Notes under the pieces: model-generated
The model's input: the letters and a program-made list of their open reading frames with translations, nothing else
The model's database searches: none
What the model was told of the DNA's origin: nothing
Part shown: positions 1 through 10,797 of the stretch, piece after piece
Layout of the letters: each line of letters starts with the position of its first letter
Position numbering within the stretch: the stretch's first letter is position 1
Program-made: the position numbers and the translations under genes
Assembly (NCBI RefSeq): GCF_001653235.2
Contig: NC_035790.1
Location: 6,324,001-6,388,000, forward strand
DNA: 64,000 nucleotides
From: Pochonia chlamydosporia 170
Lineage: Eukaryota; Ascomycota; Sordariomycetes; Hypocreales; Clavicipitaceae
Direction of reading: 5' to 3'

Positions 1-2032
1 CGCTCAGATTAAAACAAATGGAGCCTCAACCAAGGCACGGATATTGGGTGGACGACTTTGGCAACAAGGTTTGGACCAATGTTGGGTCCCTGGGCAACAA
101 GCTTTGCGCCATGGCATGAGAAAAATCCACTTGAATGTTGATGCTGGGTGCAAACTCGGCAGGATTGACAGCTCTGTGCCTGGTGACTTTGGAAGGGCAA
201 GATGCTTGCAAATTGAAGTGGCAGAATGTTGGATAGACATGCGGATCACGGAGTAGATTTTCCCTGACCCAAACGAGGCACCTTCCGCATTGCAATTGCT
301 GGGCAGAGGTTTTGGTCATTCTTTCCTGCACTGCATCGACCTCCCCTCACCTACCCACATTGTGACTTGACAATATTCACACCTGCAAGCTCCTCCAACG
401 TAATGAATCCGTTGCAAAAAGTCCCCTGGATGCAACGATACGGCGGCCGGCTACGAAAGCCATATTACTTTATTATCACCTGGCATCTTGGCTGCGTGAA
501 TTTCGAAAGGTTGTCTCATCGGATCAATCCTTCGAGTGGCCCCTGACCCCCACATGGTCATTGCCTCTGCGTCACGCCAAGCACTTCATCATACAATATC
601 ACATCGTCAATGTTGTCGCTGACATCATCATCGGAGACTGTCAGTGAGAAAAGTGGGAGAGGTGAGAAACCAACGACACCCACACCCTTTGACCATGTTC
701 CCTCCAAGACATTTAAATGATGGTTGGTGAGATCCTCACCAACACCCCTGTTGTCTGTGACTGAGCTGCAGACTCTTCAGAATTACCTGGTGAAACAATC
801 ACAATCTGGGACAAAGACGATCTGGTACCTGCTGAGGAGTAACCCAGTTTGATGGTGTCTTTCCCCGCCTTGGGTTTTGTGGCGCAGCGATGCATCTGGT
901 ACCCGTTTGATCTATCAAGTGCCGACTGAGGGTTTGACTTTGTTTTCCAACCCAGATGGCTCACGGAGCACAGTTCGTTTTGGGTATGCTCTCTCTTGAT
1001 TTGGATTCGGGGATGGATTTCAAGTCGCAGATCGCCGATTCGTTGAGCGCCATCTTGTTGAAACAGTTGCCTGGGGTCAGACGTGGTTGAAGGAGTTTGC
1101 TTACATCTCAACCGTTCAACATGAGACGAACAGTGGCTGGGCTCCAATTGAGTCCTCGCCATGTCTCTGGTTTAATTTCAACCAACTTGCTTCGAGCAAT
1201 AACAGGACATGGGCACTGTGGCACGCTCAATGCTGACCTCTAGAGCCTTGTGCAACAAACTCCGAACTGTCAGCCGCGCGATAATGCTCAACCATATTGT
1301 ATACTCCTACATTGGGGTCAAGTTATACGACACATGCCAGTGTAAACACGCCCAAGAACCCGAAACAACTTGATTGTGTATGAGATCAGTTGTAAAACTA
1401 CAATATTCGACCCCGGCATTTTGCAGTTCCATGAGAATGGTTGAAGCATTCTGGTTTCTGACATGCTTACAGAGAAGCTGTTTTGGTCCATCACCTGAAA
1501 CGACTATCCAGTTTCGCCAGATCTAAGGGTCGGAAACATCACTTAAATATAGAATGATCGACTCCATAAAGGAAGGATCAAACCGATGCACCACAATCAA
1601 GCGGCATAGGGCTGTTGATCAGATCTACCAGACATGCAGTTGCGGCTCCGATGGATGGTTCACAAACCTTAAAATCTGCACCGCGGAATGGAGACAACTG
1701 GCCGCTAGCGCATCCTGAGTTGGATTCAAGTCGGTAATCAGCGCTGATCATCTAGGAACAAACGGTGGAATGCTTCCTCCGGCTGACCGGATGGTTCATT
1801 GGCTCTGTCCTGTAATTCCAACCCTTTTGAGCTGATTAAACTCGCTTTATTGGGCCAGTACATGGAGATTATGCAGATCTGGAGCTCGAGCGACATAGAG
1901 TACTTCCACCGTGGATTGTGTCCCCTAATATAAAAAAGACATCGCACAGCATTTTCAAGTACTCGAACTCGACAATCCCGCAACTATAACTACCATTACT
2001 CTTCAATTTGAAGCAAAGCAAGTAACTCCATA
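1..2032. other. Intergenic, no supported gene
   Basis: Only short open frames without recognisable motifs or plausible splice chains are seen. The longest, about 149 codons on the minus strand at 713-1162, has a random-looking composition. The last 100 bases form the promoter of the GH16 gene. Confidence 0.5.
1929..1938 (+). promoter_or_regulatory. TATA-like box of the GH16 gene
   Basis: TATAAAAAAG lies about 95 bases before the ATG at 2033, a usual distance for an ascomycete core promoter. It is a sequence match only. Confidence 0.45.
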
Positions 2033-2743
2033 ATGCATTATACAAGCACACTCCTTTGGTTCACGATGGCACTCGCGGCTCCCCTAGTCTCCTCCGGCGA
2101 CGATGGCACAACCGCTGCCCAAAAGTACGGCTGGAACACGATTGTCCGGCAAGACAACTTTGACGGTGACACTGTGTCCTCGTCATGGGGCATGTACGAC
2201 GGCCCCGGCCACGCAGGAAATGGCCGCCGCTCTCCAGCTGCTTTCTCGGTCAAAGACGGCATCCTTACCGTGACTGGCACCCCAGACGGAACCACCGGAG
2301 GCATGGCCTGGAAGCAAGGCTCATTGTACGGGCGATGGGAGACCCGTGCCCGATATACCGCTGGGACCTCAGCATATCACCCTGTCCTGCTTCTGTGGCC
2401 GGACAAGGAGGACTGGCCAGTTGGTGGGGAGGTGGATTACTCTGAGGTTGGCGATGGGACGCGCCAGAATCTTGATTTCTTCCTTCATTATGGACAGGAT
2501 AACCAGCAAGAGCATGGGTCTACTAAAGTTGATATGACACAGTGGCATAATTATGCTGTGGAGTGGACCAAGGACCATGTTGTTGGGTATGTAGATGGCA
2601 CGGAGTTCTTTCGAAACAAGAACCCGGCGGCTGTCCCGCCTCGGTCGATGCATGCTACCATTCAGCTTGATTGGTTTCCTGAAGATGGCGAGAAGGGACC
2701 TGGCAAGATGGAGGTGGACTGGATTAGACAGTACAGTATCTAA
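2033..2743 (+). CDS. Secreted GH16 endo-beta-glucanase-like protein
   Basis: Intronless, 236 residues. An N-terminal signal peptide (about residues 1-21, hydrophobic, ending near LVSS) sends it to the secretory pathway. The GH16 catalytic motif ExDxxE is intact as E133-V-D135-Y-S-E138, in the context GGEVDYSEVG; the two Glu are the expected nucleophile and acid/base and the Asp the helper. Family features such as the Y-G-R-W-E-T-R-A-R strand (about 99-107) and the late W-H-x-Y-A-V-E-W block are present. GH16 enzymes cleave or remodel beta-1,3 or beta-1,3-1,4 glucans; the exact substrate cannot be read here. The length is a single catalytic domain with no carbohydrate-binding module or GPI tail, so it is probably released into the medium or wall. 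Confidence 0.88.
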   Translation: MHYTSTLLWFTMALAAPLVSSGDDGTTAAQKYGWNTIVRQDNFDGDTVSSSWGMYDGPGHAGNGRRSPAAFSVKDGILTVTGTPDGTTGGMAWKQGSLYGRWETRARYTAGTSAYHPVLLLWPDKEDWPVGGEVDYSEVGDGTRQNLDFFLHYGQDNQQEHGSTKVDMTQWHNYAVEWTKDHVVGYVDGTEFFRNKNPAAVPPRSMHATIQLDWFPEDGEKGPGKMEVDWIRQYSI

Positions 2744-3292
2744 CTGACGGATAGTGGGGCAACGTTTCCACAAATAGCGCAATTTTGGCGGCCTGAGAGA
2801 ACTGAATTTATGTATTTCACCCTACTCTACCAATTGATGGGGTGAGGCTTTCTCTGTGAGGTTGATCTGGTTTTGGTCAGCTTGAGAGCACTTGAGCCGA
2901 TCTGATGTGCAGGTTTTGATGAAGTCTGGTGTCACTTCCTCCGTATTTTGTCTCTTCAAGACATGAAGTAGGCATTATCATACTTAAGAATAAATTCGGA
3001 CAAGCCCCAAACCATACCATTACTTCCACATTTAGAGCAGCATCTCAACGCGAATTGATGATACGCATAATTTTGGCAACCGGACGACTTACAGCTTGCA
3101 ACTTACAGGACTGGAGGGCTTCAGTGATTGGTGGGGCCAACAACTCACCACTAGAGCCACTTATCGATAACGGCGTCCAAGCTCCAGACTTGATTTCCCA
3201 TCGCATCATCACCTCGATTTAACACTCGGCACTTGAGGCCATGATACAGCAACAATCTCATTCGGCGGGTAGCTTATAGCCTGGGACTCGTC
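2744..3292. other. Intergenic between GH16 and G-patch genes
   Basis: This is the 3' flank of the GH16 gene and the upstream region of the G-patch gene. I see no further coding sequence. Confidence 0.5.
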
Positions 3293-5471
3293 ATGTCGTA
3301 CAAGCGCTCTCGGTCAACGTTTGAGGCGGACCTGCATGCCCCGTATGCCCTCTTCGGCACACCTCTCCCCGACGAGAACGACGCGCGCGACGATGGCTCA
3401 TACCTTCCGTTGTGGAAGCAGGATGTGAGGGATGAAAAGGGTAGAAGGCGACTTCACGGCGCCTTCACGGGTGGTTGGAGTGCAGGGTGAGTTCCAATCG
3501 GAGTTCTGATGTGGCTCTGAATGCGCAAAGTACTGACACTATTCGTCGCATAGTTATTTCAACACCGTCGGCTCCAAGGAAGGATGGACGCCGTCTACTT
3601 TTGTTTCCAGCCTCTCGAATCGCCGAAAAGACGATGCAGCGTCAGCTTCGATACAGCAGCGAGCCGAGGAATACATGGATGAGGAGGACTTGGCGGATGC
3701 TGTTGAAGCGCAACAGCTGCAAACTTCGCAAGCTTTCGCGGGACTGGGATCTTCTACCCAAGATGAGATGCGAACGGGTGGGCTCATGGGACTATTCAAA
3801 TCGTCTGGAGATACCAGAGGACTACAGCTGCTGCGTAGAATGGGCTGGAAAGATGGCCAGGGAATCGGACCAAAGATTCGAAGGGGTGCAAGACTCGACG
3901 TGAAGAATAACGCCGAATCGAATGACAAAATGTATCTGTTTGCTCCGGATGATGCTGAAATGATACATTTTGTTCGTAAAACAGACCGAATGGGACTGGG
4001 ACATCGGGGCGGTACGAAATTGCAGAGTCTGGGAAAAGCAGCTGATTCGGATCACGATGATGACGATGACGATGACATGCAAGGAAAGACTGGCAGATTG
4101 TCCTTGTTTAGTGCAGCCAAGAAGAAAGAGAAAGGAGGTCGAGGTGCTTTCGGAGTCGGCGTGCTCAACGACACAGGATCGGATGAAGAAGACCCGTACG
4201 ACATGGGCCCGAAAATTAGGTATAATCGCACCATGGGCGGGGACAAGAAAAAGAAGAAGAAAGCCACGGCTGCGGTGAATCCTTCTCTTAAGAAAGCACC
4301 TGTCTTTTTACCCAAGACAGCCAGGGCTGGCATCAGCCTTCGCCGGTGTCACGATGGACGTCTCCCCTTGGATGGATTCGTCTTGGCCAAAGTTGTTGAA
4401 GACCTGGCTGCACTGTCGCAATACGCTCCGCCCCCGATACCAGAAGGCTGGAAATCGTCCAAAGATCCATTTGCTACTGCCGACTCTTCAAATTATACAT
4501 CAACTGCGGATGCTGCAAAGGCGTCCACTCTTGACCCGAGATCTCGAGCGGCTCTTCTGGGAGAGACAGCCCTTCCCGGCAAATCGATCTTCGACTTCAT
4601 ATCGTCCTCTGCGCGAGACAAATTAGCCGCTGCGTCTGGGAATAAAAGTCTCCCTCCTGGTCTTGGCGAACTTCCCGAAGGACATTCTCCGTTGTCAGAA
4701 GATGAAAAGCGACAGGCATTATGGGACCGAGTTCCCAAATTGGACCAATCTACTGCGGCAGCTGCTTTGAGCCGTAGCTCAGGTGGTCCGTATGCAGACG
4801 ACGAGGCCAAGCGAGGCCGCTACAGAAAGTATTTGATGTCCCAGGCGAATCCTGGGCAAGATCTCCCGGATAAAACACCGAGAACATTTGATGACGACTA
4901 TATACGAGAAATGAATGAATTCTATAACTGCGCAAGGATATTCAAGCCCATGACTGGCTTCATGGCATCAAGGTTCACTACGTCCAAGACGGTTCTGAGC
5001 CCGTCGCAAAATAGCGGTAATGGAAGCGAGGAAAAATCCAACACGGATTTGTTATCAAAACCGGAACCAAAAAGCGCAAACCCTGCTGAGGAAGCGGCCA
5101 AGATGGGCATGTTCGGGCATATGACGCGCTCCGTGGAAGATTTCTATCCTACGCGTCTCCTATGTAAGAGGTTTAATGTTCGTGCGCCGGCACACGTTCG
5201 ACCAGATTACGAGGTAGAGAAAAATGCATCGGCATCTAATACTGCCGACACTTGGAAAATGCCAGCACAATGGCCCATGCCTGATCCCCATACCCCTGCT
5301 TCAGCAAGTCTGGCGCTGGAGGCATCTATCAAGGCCCCTGAATCTCACGAGACGGCTACGCCTGTACAGCAACCAGTGGAGGTGAATCCGGAGAAGAATG
5401 ACGCTGTGGAGGGAAAAGTGGCTAATGCAGATGTGTTAAAGGCAATTTTTGGAGATAGTGATAGCGAGTAG
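3293..5471 (+). CDS. GPATCH1-like G-patch spliceosomal protein
   Basis: Exons 3293-3486 and 3554-5471, joined across a 67-base intron (GTGAGT...CATAG), give 703 residues. The join restores the family block [21 protein letters not shown], typical of the N-terminal domain of GPATCH1/TOUGH proteins. The G-patch lies at about residues 153-200 ([14 protein letters not shown], glycine-rich). It is followed by an Asp run (seven in a row), Lys-rich stretches that could be nuclear localisation signals, and a low-complexity C-terminal half ending in an acidic tail. Human GPATCH1 is found in catalytic-stage spliceosomes with the DEAH helicase DHX35; a similar nuclear role in pre-mRNA splicing is inferred. 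The gene stands alone with no functional link to its neighbours. Confidence 0.9.
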
Positions 5472-5904
5472 GGATGCAGTTGTTGCTCTCATGGAGCATG
5501 ATTGCGATATTTCGCATAACTGGTCGCGGGATGTTGGCACTCGCTGGGCAATCACCGCTACTATTGGCTGAAGCCGCCAATAGCTGTAGCATGGGGTGTA
5601 GAATCAACATAGCTTGAATGCGATTCTAGAATACCCCTAGATCTTGGACATGATTCGCATAATGAGAAGGAAGAGGCTATTAAGAGCCATGTAAATGGTC
5701 TCATTGGATCAATGTATTCTTCGTTATTATGCTATATAGTTGCCAGATTTGGCAATTCCACGTTGATAAGTGAAACCGACTTCCCTGTTCTAATACATGG
5801 TCTATGCTGTAATATACAACATATATAATCAAGTCCCTTTAACGCCATTGTACCATTTTACCCCTCCTTCTCGACATATTCTGAAGCTTACAAGTTTAGC
5901 CAAC
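5472..5904. other. Convergent intergenic region
   Basis: Shared 3' flank of the G-patch gene (plus) and the cysteine-rich membrane protein gene (minus). It is AT-rich towards 5640-5830 and shows no gene. Confidence 0.5.
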
Positions 5905-7056
5905 TTACGCAAGCTCGTGAATGTTACCGCGGTGGTCATCGCCCTGTCTAGCAGACATTTCGTGAACAACAGGCTGCCCACCAGTAGGGTATCCTTGCCC
6001 GGCATGAGGAGCAGGAGGGGGAGGCGTGGCGCCAACACCGCCGAACCCAGCAGGGCTGACGCTAGGGACGGTTGTTCGAGGATCAGTCGAATATGTGCCA
6101 GTTGGCGAGCTGACTTTCTCGGTGGCCAACGAAGGAGAGTAAGAGCTGACAGGAGGAGGAGAGTTGTAATAACCCTGTGGTGGAGGAGAGCCCTGAGGAG
6201 GAGGGTAACCCATTCCTTGGGCTGGGGAGACATTGGACACGTATGGCGAGGCCTGAGGAGGATACTGCTGCATGGGAGGCTGAGTAGGAGGAAACTGCTG
6301 AACATTCTGGCCCTGAGTAGCATCCTTCTGCTTCTTCTTGTGTCGGAGGAGGAAGAAGATGCCGAGGGCGATCAAGGCAATGGCAGCGACACCGCCAACA
6401 ACACCGCCGACAATGGCGCCCACAGGAGTCTTCTTCTCGTCCTTGTTGTTGTTGTTACCGTTGTTGTTGTCGCTATCGCTATTGTCACCAGTCGATTTGG
6501 CAGAGCTTCCGCCAGATGTGGTAGCAGAGCCACCAGTCTCAGTGGCATCAGCAGTCGCACCAGATGACGAGGTTGAAGACGGCGCAGACGTGGCGCTCGT
6601 CGTCATAGTTCTGCTAACGCAGATTCCGTCGGTTCCACAGGTCTTGGGATAATCACACCATGCATTGTTGGTGGTGGCCTTGGGGTTGCAGCACACGCTG
6701 GAACCGGTGATACAAACACTTCCACACTCTTGCTTTCCAGTCTCACATCCGCCCTTGGGACCGCCAGTGCAAATCTTGCCGGTGGGACAGCAGCCCTGGG
6801 GGTAACAGTAGAAGCCGGATCTGCAGTATGTTCCCTTGATGGTATCGCAGCAAGATCCTCCCTTGGGCATGCAGAATGCCGTTCCGCAGGTATCCTCCGT
6901 AGCAAGACACTGGTCCTCGCGAGCGACGAGGCCGTTGAATCCATTGGTAAGGCCAACGCCGTTTAGAGCAAAGTTGGGAGCGGCTTCGAAGGGAGAACCG
7001 AATTCGGCGGCGCATGCCAGCCCTGCGAGGGCAACGACGAACCCTACGGAGATCAT
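5905..7056 (-). CDS. Cysteine-rich single-pass membrane protein
   Basis: Intronless, 383 residues. The layout is a signal peptide (about 1-16), a cysteine-rich ectodomain (about 48-150) with many regularly spaced Cys including several CC pairs, a Ser/Thr-rich stalk (about 150-210) likely to be O-glycosylated, a Gly/Asn/Asp spacer, one strongly hydrophobic helix (about 213-237: GAIVGGVVGG..., then RHKKKQK as stop-transfer), and a Pro/Gln-rich cytoplasmic tail with PPPQG-like runs. This architecture resembles fungal wall-stress sensors (WSC/Mid2 type) in outline, but I do not recognise a WSC domain. I therefore call it only a conserved-looking surface protein. It may sense or anchor to the wall; that is inference. 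Confidence 0.8.
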   Translation of the reverse strand: MISVGFVVALAGLACAAEFGSPFEAAPNFALNGVGLTNGFNGLVAREDQCLATEDTCGTAFCMPKGGSCCDTIKGTYCRSGFYCYPQGCCPTGKICTGGPKGGCETGKQECGSVCITGSSVCCNPKATTNNAWCDYPKTCGTDGICVSRTMTTSATSAPSSTSSSGATADATETGGSATTSGGSSAKSTGDNSDSDNNNGNNNNKDEKKTPVGAIVGGVVGGVAAIALIALGIFFLLRHKKKQKDATQGQNVQQFPPTQPPMQQYPPQASPYVSNVSPAQGMGYPPPQGSPPPQGYYNSPPPVSSYSPSLATEKVSSPTGTYSTDPRTTVPSVSPAGFGGVGATPPPPAPHAGQGYPTGGQPVVHEMSARQGDDHRGNIHELA

Positions 7057-8650
7057 GTTTACACCGGTTGCGCTTTACTGTGAATGTCGACGCTTGGCGT
7101 TTAAAAAGGGTCAAGTCAATGACCGAGAAGAGTAAAAGGTATGACAGAGAGCGAAGGAGAGAAAGAAAAAAGAAAGATACTAAAGAGTGAATCCGGGAAT
7201 AGCAACACGGCGACTCCCACGCCAAAGACTTCGTATGTCCCTCGAGAAGAAAAAAGAAGTAAATAGCGAGACCGGTTCAAGAGTACTCGCGCGCGTGGCT
7301 CCTTTCTCCTGTTATATTGTTCCACCGCGCTTCTTCAATAATTACTACAGGGCTAGCCATTCTCGACAAACACCACGACCCAAGGCAGCTATCGTCTGAG
7401 CACACACAGCTTTTCCTGTCCATTCTGGCTGCTCGTATCGTCTGGACTTCAATGCGAGATCAGCCCCTGCTCTCGTCAAGTGAAGTTAGCCGTTGAAAAT
7501 CAGACTCATTCAGCCCAACGACGCCACTGGCTTGGATTAGTGTCGTGCTAAGGTCTGAAATAGTAAAAAATTGCGGAACCTGCAGGGCGGTCGCTGGCCC
7601 GAATGGACAATTGGAAAAAGGACCCCTGTCTTCGTAATAAGCTTGCTGAGGCATGGTAATTTCCGCGACCTCGCAGATTGGTTGTGAATGCTTCGTGAAG
7701 AAGCGTGTGGCTTGAAGACTGATCCGCGGGCTGAAAGTTGACTGCTTGGTGATGGTTCCGAGGAGGCTCAATGGCCCAGTCTTGGAGAGTTTTTGGACTC
7801 TGTATGGTAGGTTTCAATGAAGAAAGCATGAATAAGGTTGAACTAGTATTGCCGTACGAATTACTACTGACTTGGTTCTCCTTTGCCTGATATGGTATAC
7901 GTATGATGTGAGCTGCTCTGCCTGTCACCACAACACAAAACAACTTCCCGACGCCTTCTGGGGATGTTGATCGGCTAGCCCTGTGCTCCACAAGACATGT
8001 GTCCGGCAGGCTTCTCGCTGGAGGTTTCTGACTCAATGGTATTCATGCGGCTCGTTCGCGTTCTCGGAACGGGTGAAACGGGTCAACATGCACAGGCGGC
8101 GAAATTAGGCACTCCGGAAAGTAGTTGTGTGAGAAACTACTCTTGATAAGCAAGGAAAGACCTGGGTCGACTATCACACTACTGTTTGTGTCAAAGTGAA
8201 CTTCGTCGTTGCTGTGTGAAGGGTGGATGGCATGATTTCCTGACAATGTTAGCGCCATGATGCTTGTAAGTATTGAGCCTTTTGCTGTCAAACAGCGAGC
8301 AGCCGTCCTGAGTCCTCGTGCTGCACAAACGCATTGTCCCAGCTGCTAGAGGAACTTAATGCGTTAAACTTATGTGATATTAAATAGTCCACCCTCGGAG
8401 ACGGATGGATGTCCAAGCCAAGAATCTGGCCGTTTCATCTGCGGCATATCACACGTCAAAACTATATTGAAACCGGCTGATTTGGCCGAACAGGGAACTT
8501 GGCAGACTGGGATGGCAAAAAATCACCGGCCGAGGTCCCATTTTCAAGGCGTGTATTGCTGAGCAGGGGAATGCTTGCCAATGGCTCCCTTTCACTTCTA
8601 TCATGAAATTTCCCTACGGTTCGTGCCGACGAACAGCTCTGTTCTTGAAG
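7057..8650. other. Long intergenic region, no supported gene
   Basis: It holds the promoter side of the cysteine-rich membrane gene and the 3' flank of the FAD oxidase gene. Minus-strand open frames at 7460-8036 overlap each other, lack motifs and look random in composition, so no gene is called. Confidence 0.5.
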
Positions 8651-10218
8651 CTATGCTATAGCATGAATTGCTGCTTCAGAGCCCATGCGCCCATCGTCTT
8701 TGAGGCGCTCTTCAGTAGCCAAGTACATCTCTGGAAGCCAGTTCGGGACTGGCTCTCCTAATGCCATTCTGGCGATGGCTTCACCAGCGGACCAACACTG
8801 TGTCATACCATATCCATTGTAACCAGCTGCAATCCATTCACTGCCTTCAATGCCGCGCCCCGTAATGCTAAGTGGTATCTTTCCAACCAGAGGGAGTTGA
8901 TCTGGTGTTGCGGCAGCGATACCTGACCATATCCGATGGATCTCTGGATCATGCGCGGCTCCTGTCTTTGGATCATCCCATCCTTCGAGGAACAATGTCG
9001 GCAAAATTGAAGAAACATTTTCGATGGACACAGCACTGACTTTGGTATCGTCAGACGTCACTTTTTCTTCCAGCAGCTGCTTCTCTCCACCGAAGAAGAG
9101 GTCCCCAGTTTTGGCATTCTGCTGCATATAATACATGCCGGAAGTAAACACCCCGGACTCATCATCATACGCAGGCATGCTGTAGAACATCCAGCAATTT
9201 TGTGCACCCAAATTGGGGAACTGTCTGCCACGGCCTTGAGATGACATTGTAAGACGGAGTGGGTAGATTTTGCCCCTGAGACGAGGCAGCAGATGTCCGG
9301 AGAACCCATTTGTGCAGTGGAATACCTTGGTGGCTCGAATACTGCCTCGTGAAGTGGCAAGGACATACGGATATCCGCTGTCCGACTCGGGAGAATACGT
9401 GATAGATGTTACGGCGGTATTGGTCTCAATGGAGAATCGATCCTTGCAAGTCCGAAGGAGTGACTCGAATACTCTTGTGATGAGGCGATACGGCCAGAAT
9501 ACATGTGCGGGTATACAAAGAGCGCCTTTAGCGCCTTTGAGGTTATAATTCTGGAAGGTCTGTTAACCTTCGTATCTCAAACAGCTAGATTGTGAGGTCA
9601 GTGACAAATTACCTGCTCTATCTCTGTCTGACCGATGACCTTTATCACGCCTCGTTCCTCTGGAAATGATTCTTCGTAAAGTTTAATCGATGGAATACAT
9701 TCGTTGAAAAGCTCTTCATCTTTGAAGGCAATGACAGCTTCGACAGCCCTCTTCTCGCAAGCCTTTTCCACATCGGAGCCCTGTTCTGTGATCAAGGCAG
9801 AGAGGTTCTCCAAGGTTCTCTTACAGAACTTGGCAATGGCTTCGGCCCCTTCTTTCCCGAACCCTTGAGTAAATTCTCCAAAATGTGAAGGTACGTGAGA
9901 TAGCATAAATCCGGCATTGCGACTTGTAGCTCCACTGGTCAAAGTTCGCGCATCCAGAACCATCACCTTTTTATCATGTGCTAGTTCATGCTCGAGAATG
10001 TGCTTGGCAACGCTGCAGCCTGTGATCCCCGAGCCGATGATGGCAAAGTCTGTAAATGATGGAAGGGTCTCGGACTGAACGTCAGAGAGAGGATGTAGTG
10101 GTATTTGCCATGTCGGGAGTGTGGGATTGCTTTTAGGGATGCCGGGGTCTGCGTTGATCTGAGAGACGAGCTTGGCTTTGACACTCTCGGGGAACTTTGA
10201 TTGGACTGAATGAGCCAT
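8651..10218 (-). CDS. DAO-family FAD-dependent oxidoreductase (amine oxidase-like)
   Basis: Exons 10218-9613 and 9559-8651; the 53-base intron (GTAATT...AACAG) joins IEQ to TFQNYN. The product has 504 residues. The FAD-binding Rossmann motif is at about 62-67 (DFAIIGSGITGCS), followed by the ATSRNAGFML segment usual in DAO-family enzymes such as gamma-glutamylputrescine, sarcosine or glycine oxidases. The C-terminal FAD block reads WIAAGYNGYGMTQCWSAG. The family oxidises C-N bonds of amines or amino acids to imines with O2; the substrate is unknown. No signal peptide is seen. It is transcribed divergently from the imine-reductase-like gene, sharing a 579-base promoter with CGG-N2-CCG palindromes, so the pair may be co-regulated and chemically linked (imine made and reduced). 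Confidence 0.87.
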
Positions 10219-10306
10219 CTTGATGACGGTTGCTTTGAAAGTTTGAATGAGTTCTACACGATGTGTGCCATGCTTTTCCCGTCAAACCCTCACCCCCAGA
10301 CTGTAC

Positions 10307-10315
10307 ATATATATA
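10307..10315 (-). promoter_or_regulatory. TATA-like box for the FAD oxidase gene
   Basis: A TATATATA run about 90 bases upstream of the ATG at 10218, read on the minus strand. Confidence 0.45.
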
Positions 10316-10406
10316 ACGTGACAGCCCGTCAACATCACCCGAGACTCAAGTTTATCGAGTGAATTGTGAACGTGAACTTAGATTTTGCTTCGATTCCCTC
10401 GCAGTC

Positions 10407-10424
10407 GCGGAACTGCGGAACCGC
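10407..10424. promoter_or_regulatory. GCGG-AA-CCGC palindrome with an overlapping near copy
   Basis: 10415-10424 is the perfect palindrome GCGGAACCGC except for the two central bases, and 10407-10416 is a one-mismatch copy (GCGGAACTGC). CGG triplets facing each other two bases apart are the kind of site a Zn2Cys6 dimer can bind. Similar sites lie in the esterase/BVMO promoter. Confidence 0.4.
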
Positions 10425-10452
10425 CAGCTTTGGCTCCATCGTGGCGGGAGTT

Positions 10453-10462
10453 TCGGATCCGC
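10453..10462. promoter_or_regulatory. CGG-AT-CCG palindrome
   Basis: TCGGATCCGC contains CGGATCCG, which recurs exactly at 20766-20773 in the other divergent promoter of the cluster. Confidence 0.35.
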
Positions 10463-10676
10463 GACCCCAGATTCTTGGCGGCTTTACCACTCACACTTCT
10501 CCATGATGTGAATACCACGATGGTAAAACGCGGGGTAGATGGAGATGTAGTGGTGTCTCGGCAATGAATGAAAACTCTCAACTTCTAGAGGCACAATAGC
10601 GGGAGGCACATTTCAACTACCTGCATAGCCAGCCATGGTCAGCCACCCAGCCTGAGAATCTTCAGTGAGGCAGTAG

Positions 10677-10686
10677 TATATAAAAG
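10677..10686 (+). promoter_or_regulatory. TATA box of the IRED-like gene
   Basis: TATATAAAAG sits 111 bases before the ATG at 10798 and only 27 bases before the in-frame ATG at 10714. Transcription would start near 10710-10720, which argues for 10798 as the start codon. Confidence 0.55.
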
Positions 10687-10797
10687 CCATGGAAAGAATC
10701 CCAATGTAGCTATGTGAGAGCGCCCGAGATTACTTCAAAAAAGTTTACCTCTTTATCATACCGTCTACCTAAACCTGAACCTTCCCAATCCGTCAAG

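Larger units (their letters stand above)
10219..10797. promoter_or_regulatory. Divergent promoter of the FAD oxidase and IRED-like genes
   Basis: It carries a TATA-like element for each direction (10307-10315 leftwards, 10677-10686 rightwards) and two CGG-N2-CCG palindromes plus a near match in between. This layout suggests shared control of the two genes. Confidence 0.5.

Noticed and set aside
713..1162. 149-codon open frame on the minus strand
   Set aside because: No motif, low-quality composition, no splice partners and no promoter signals; likely chance.
6338..6652. Plus-strand frame across the cysteine-rich membrane protein
   Set aside because: Antisense shadow of the Ser/Thr-rich stalk and membrane helix region.
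7460..8036. Two overlapping minus-strand frames (103 and 162 codons)
   Set aside because: They overlap in different frames, show random residue use and no recognised domain.
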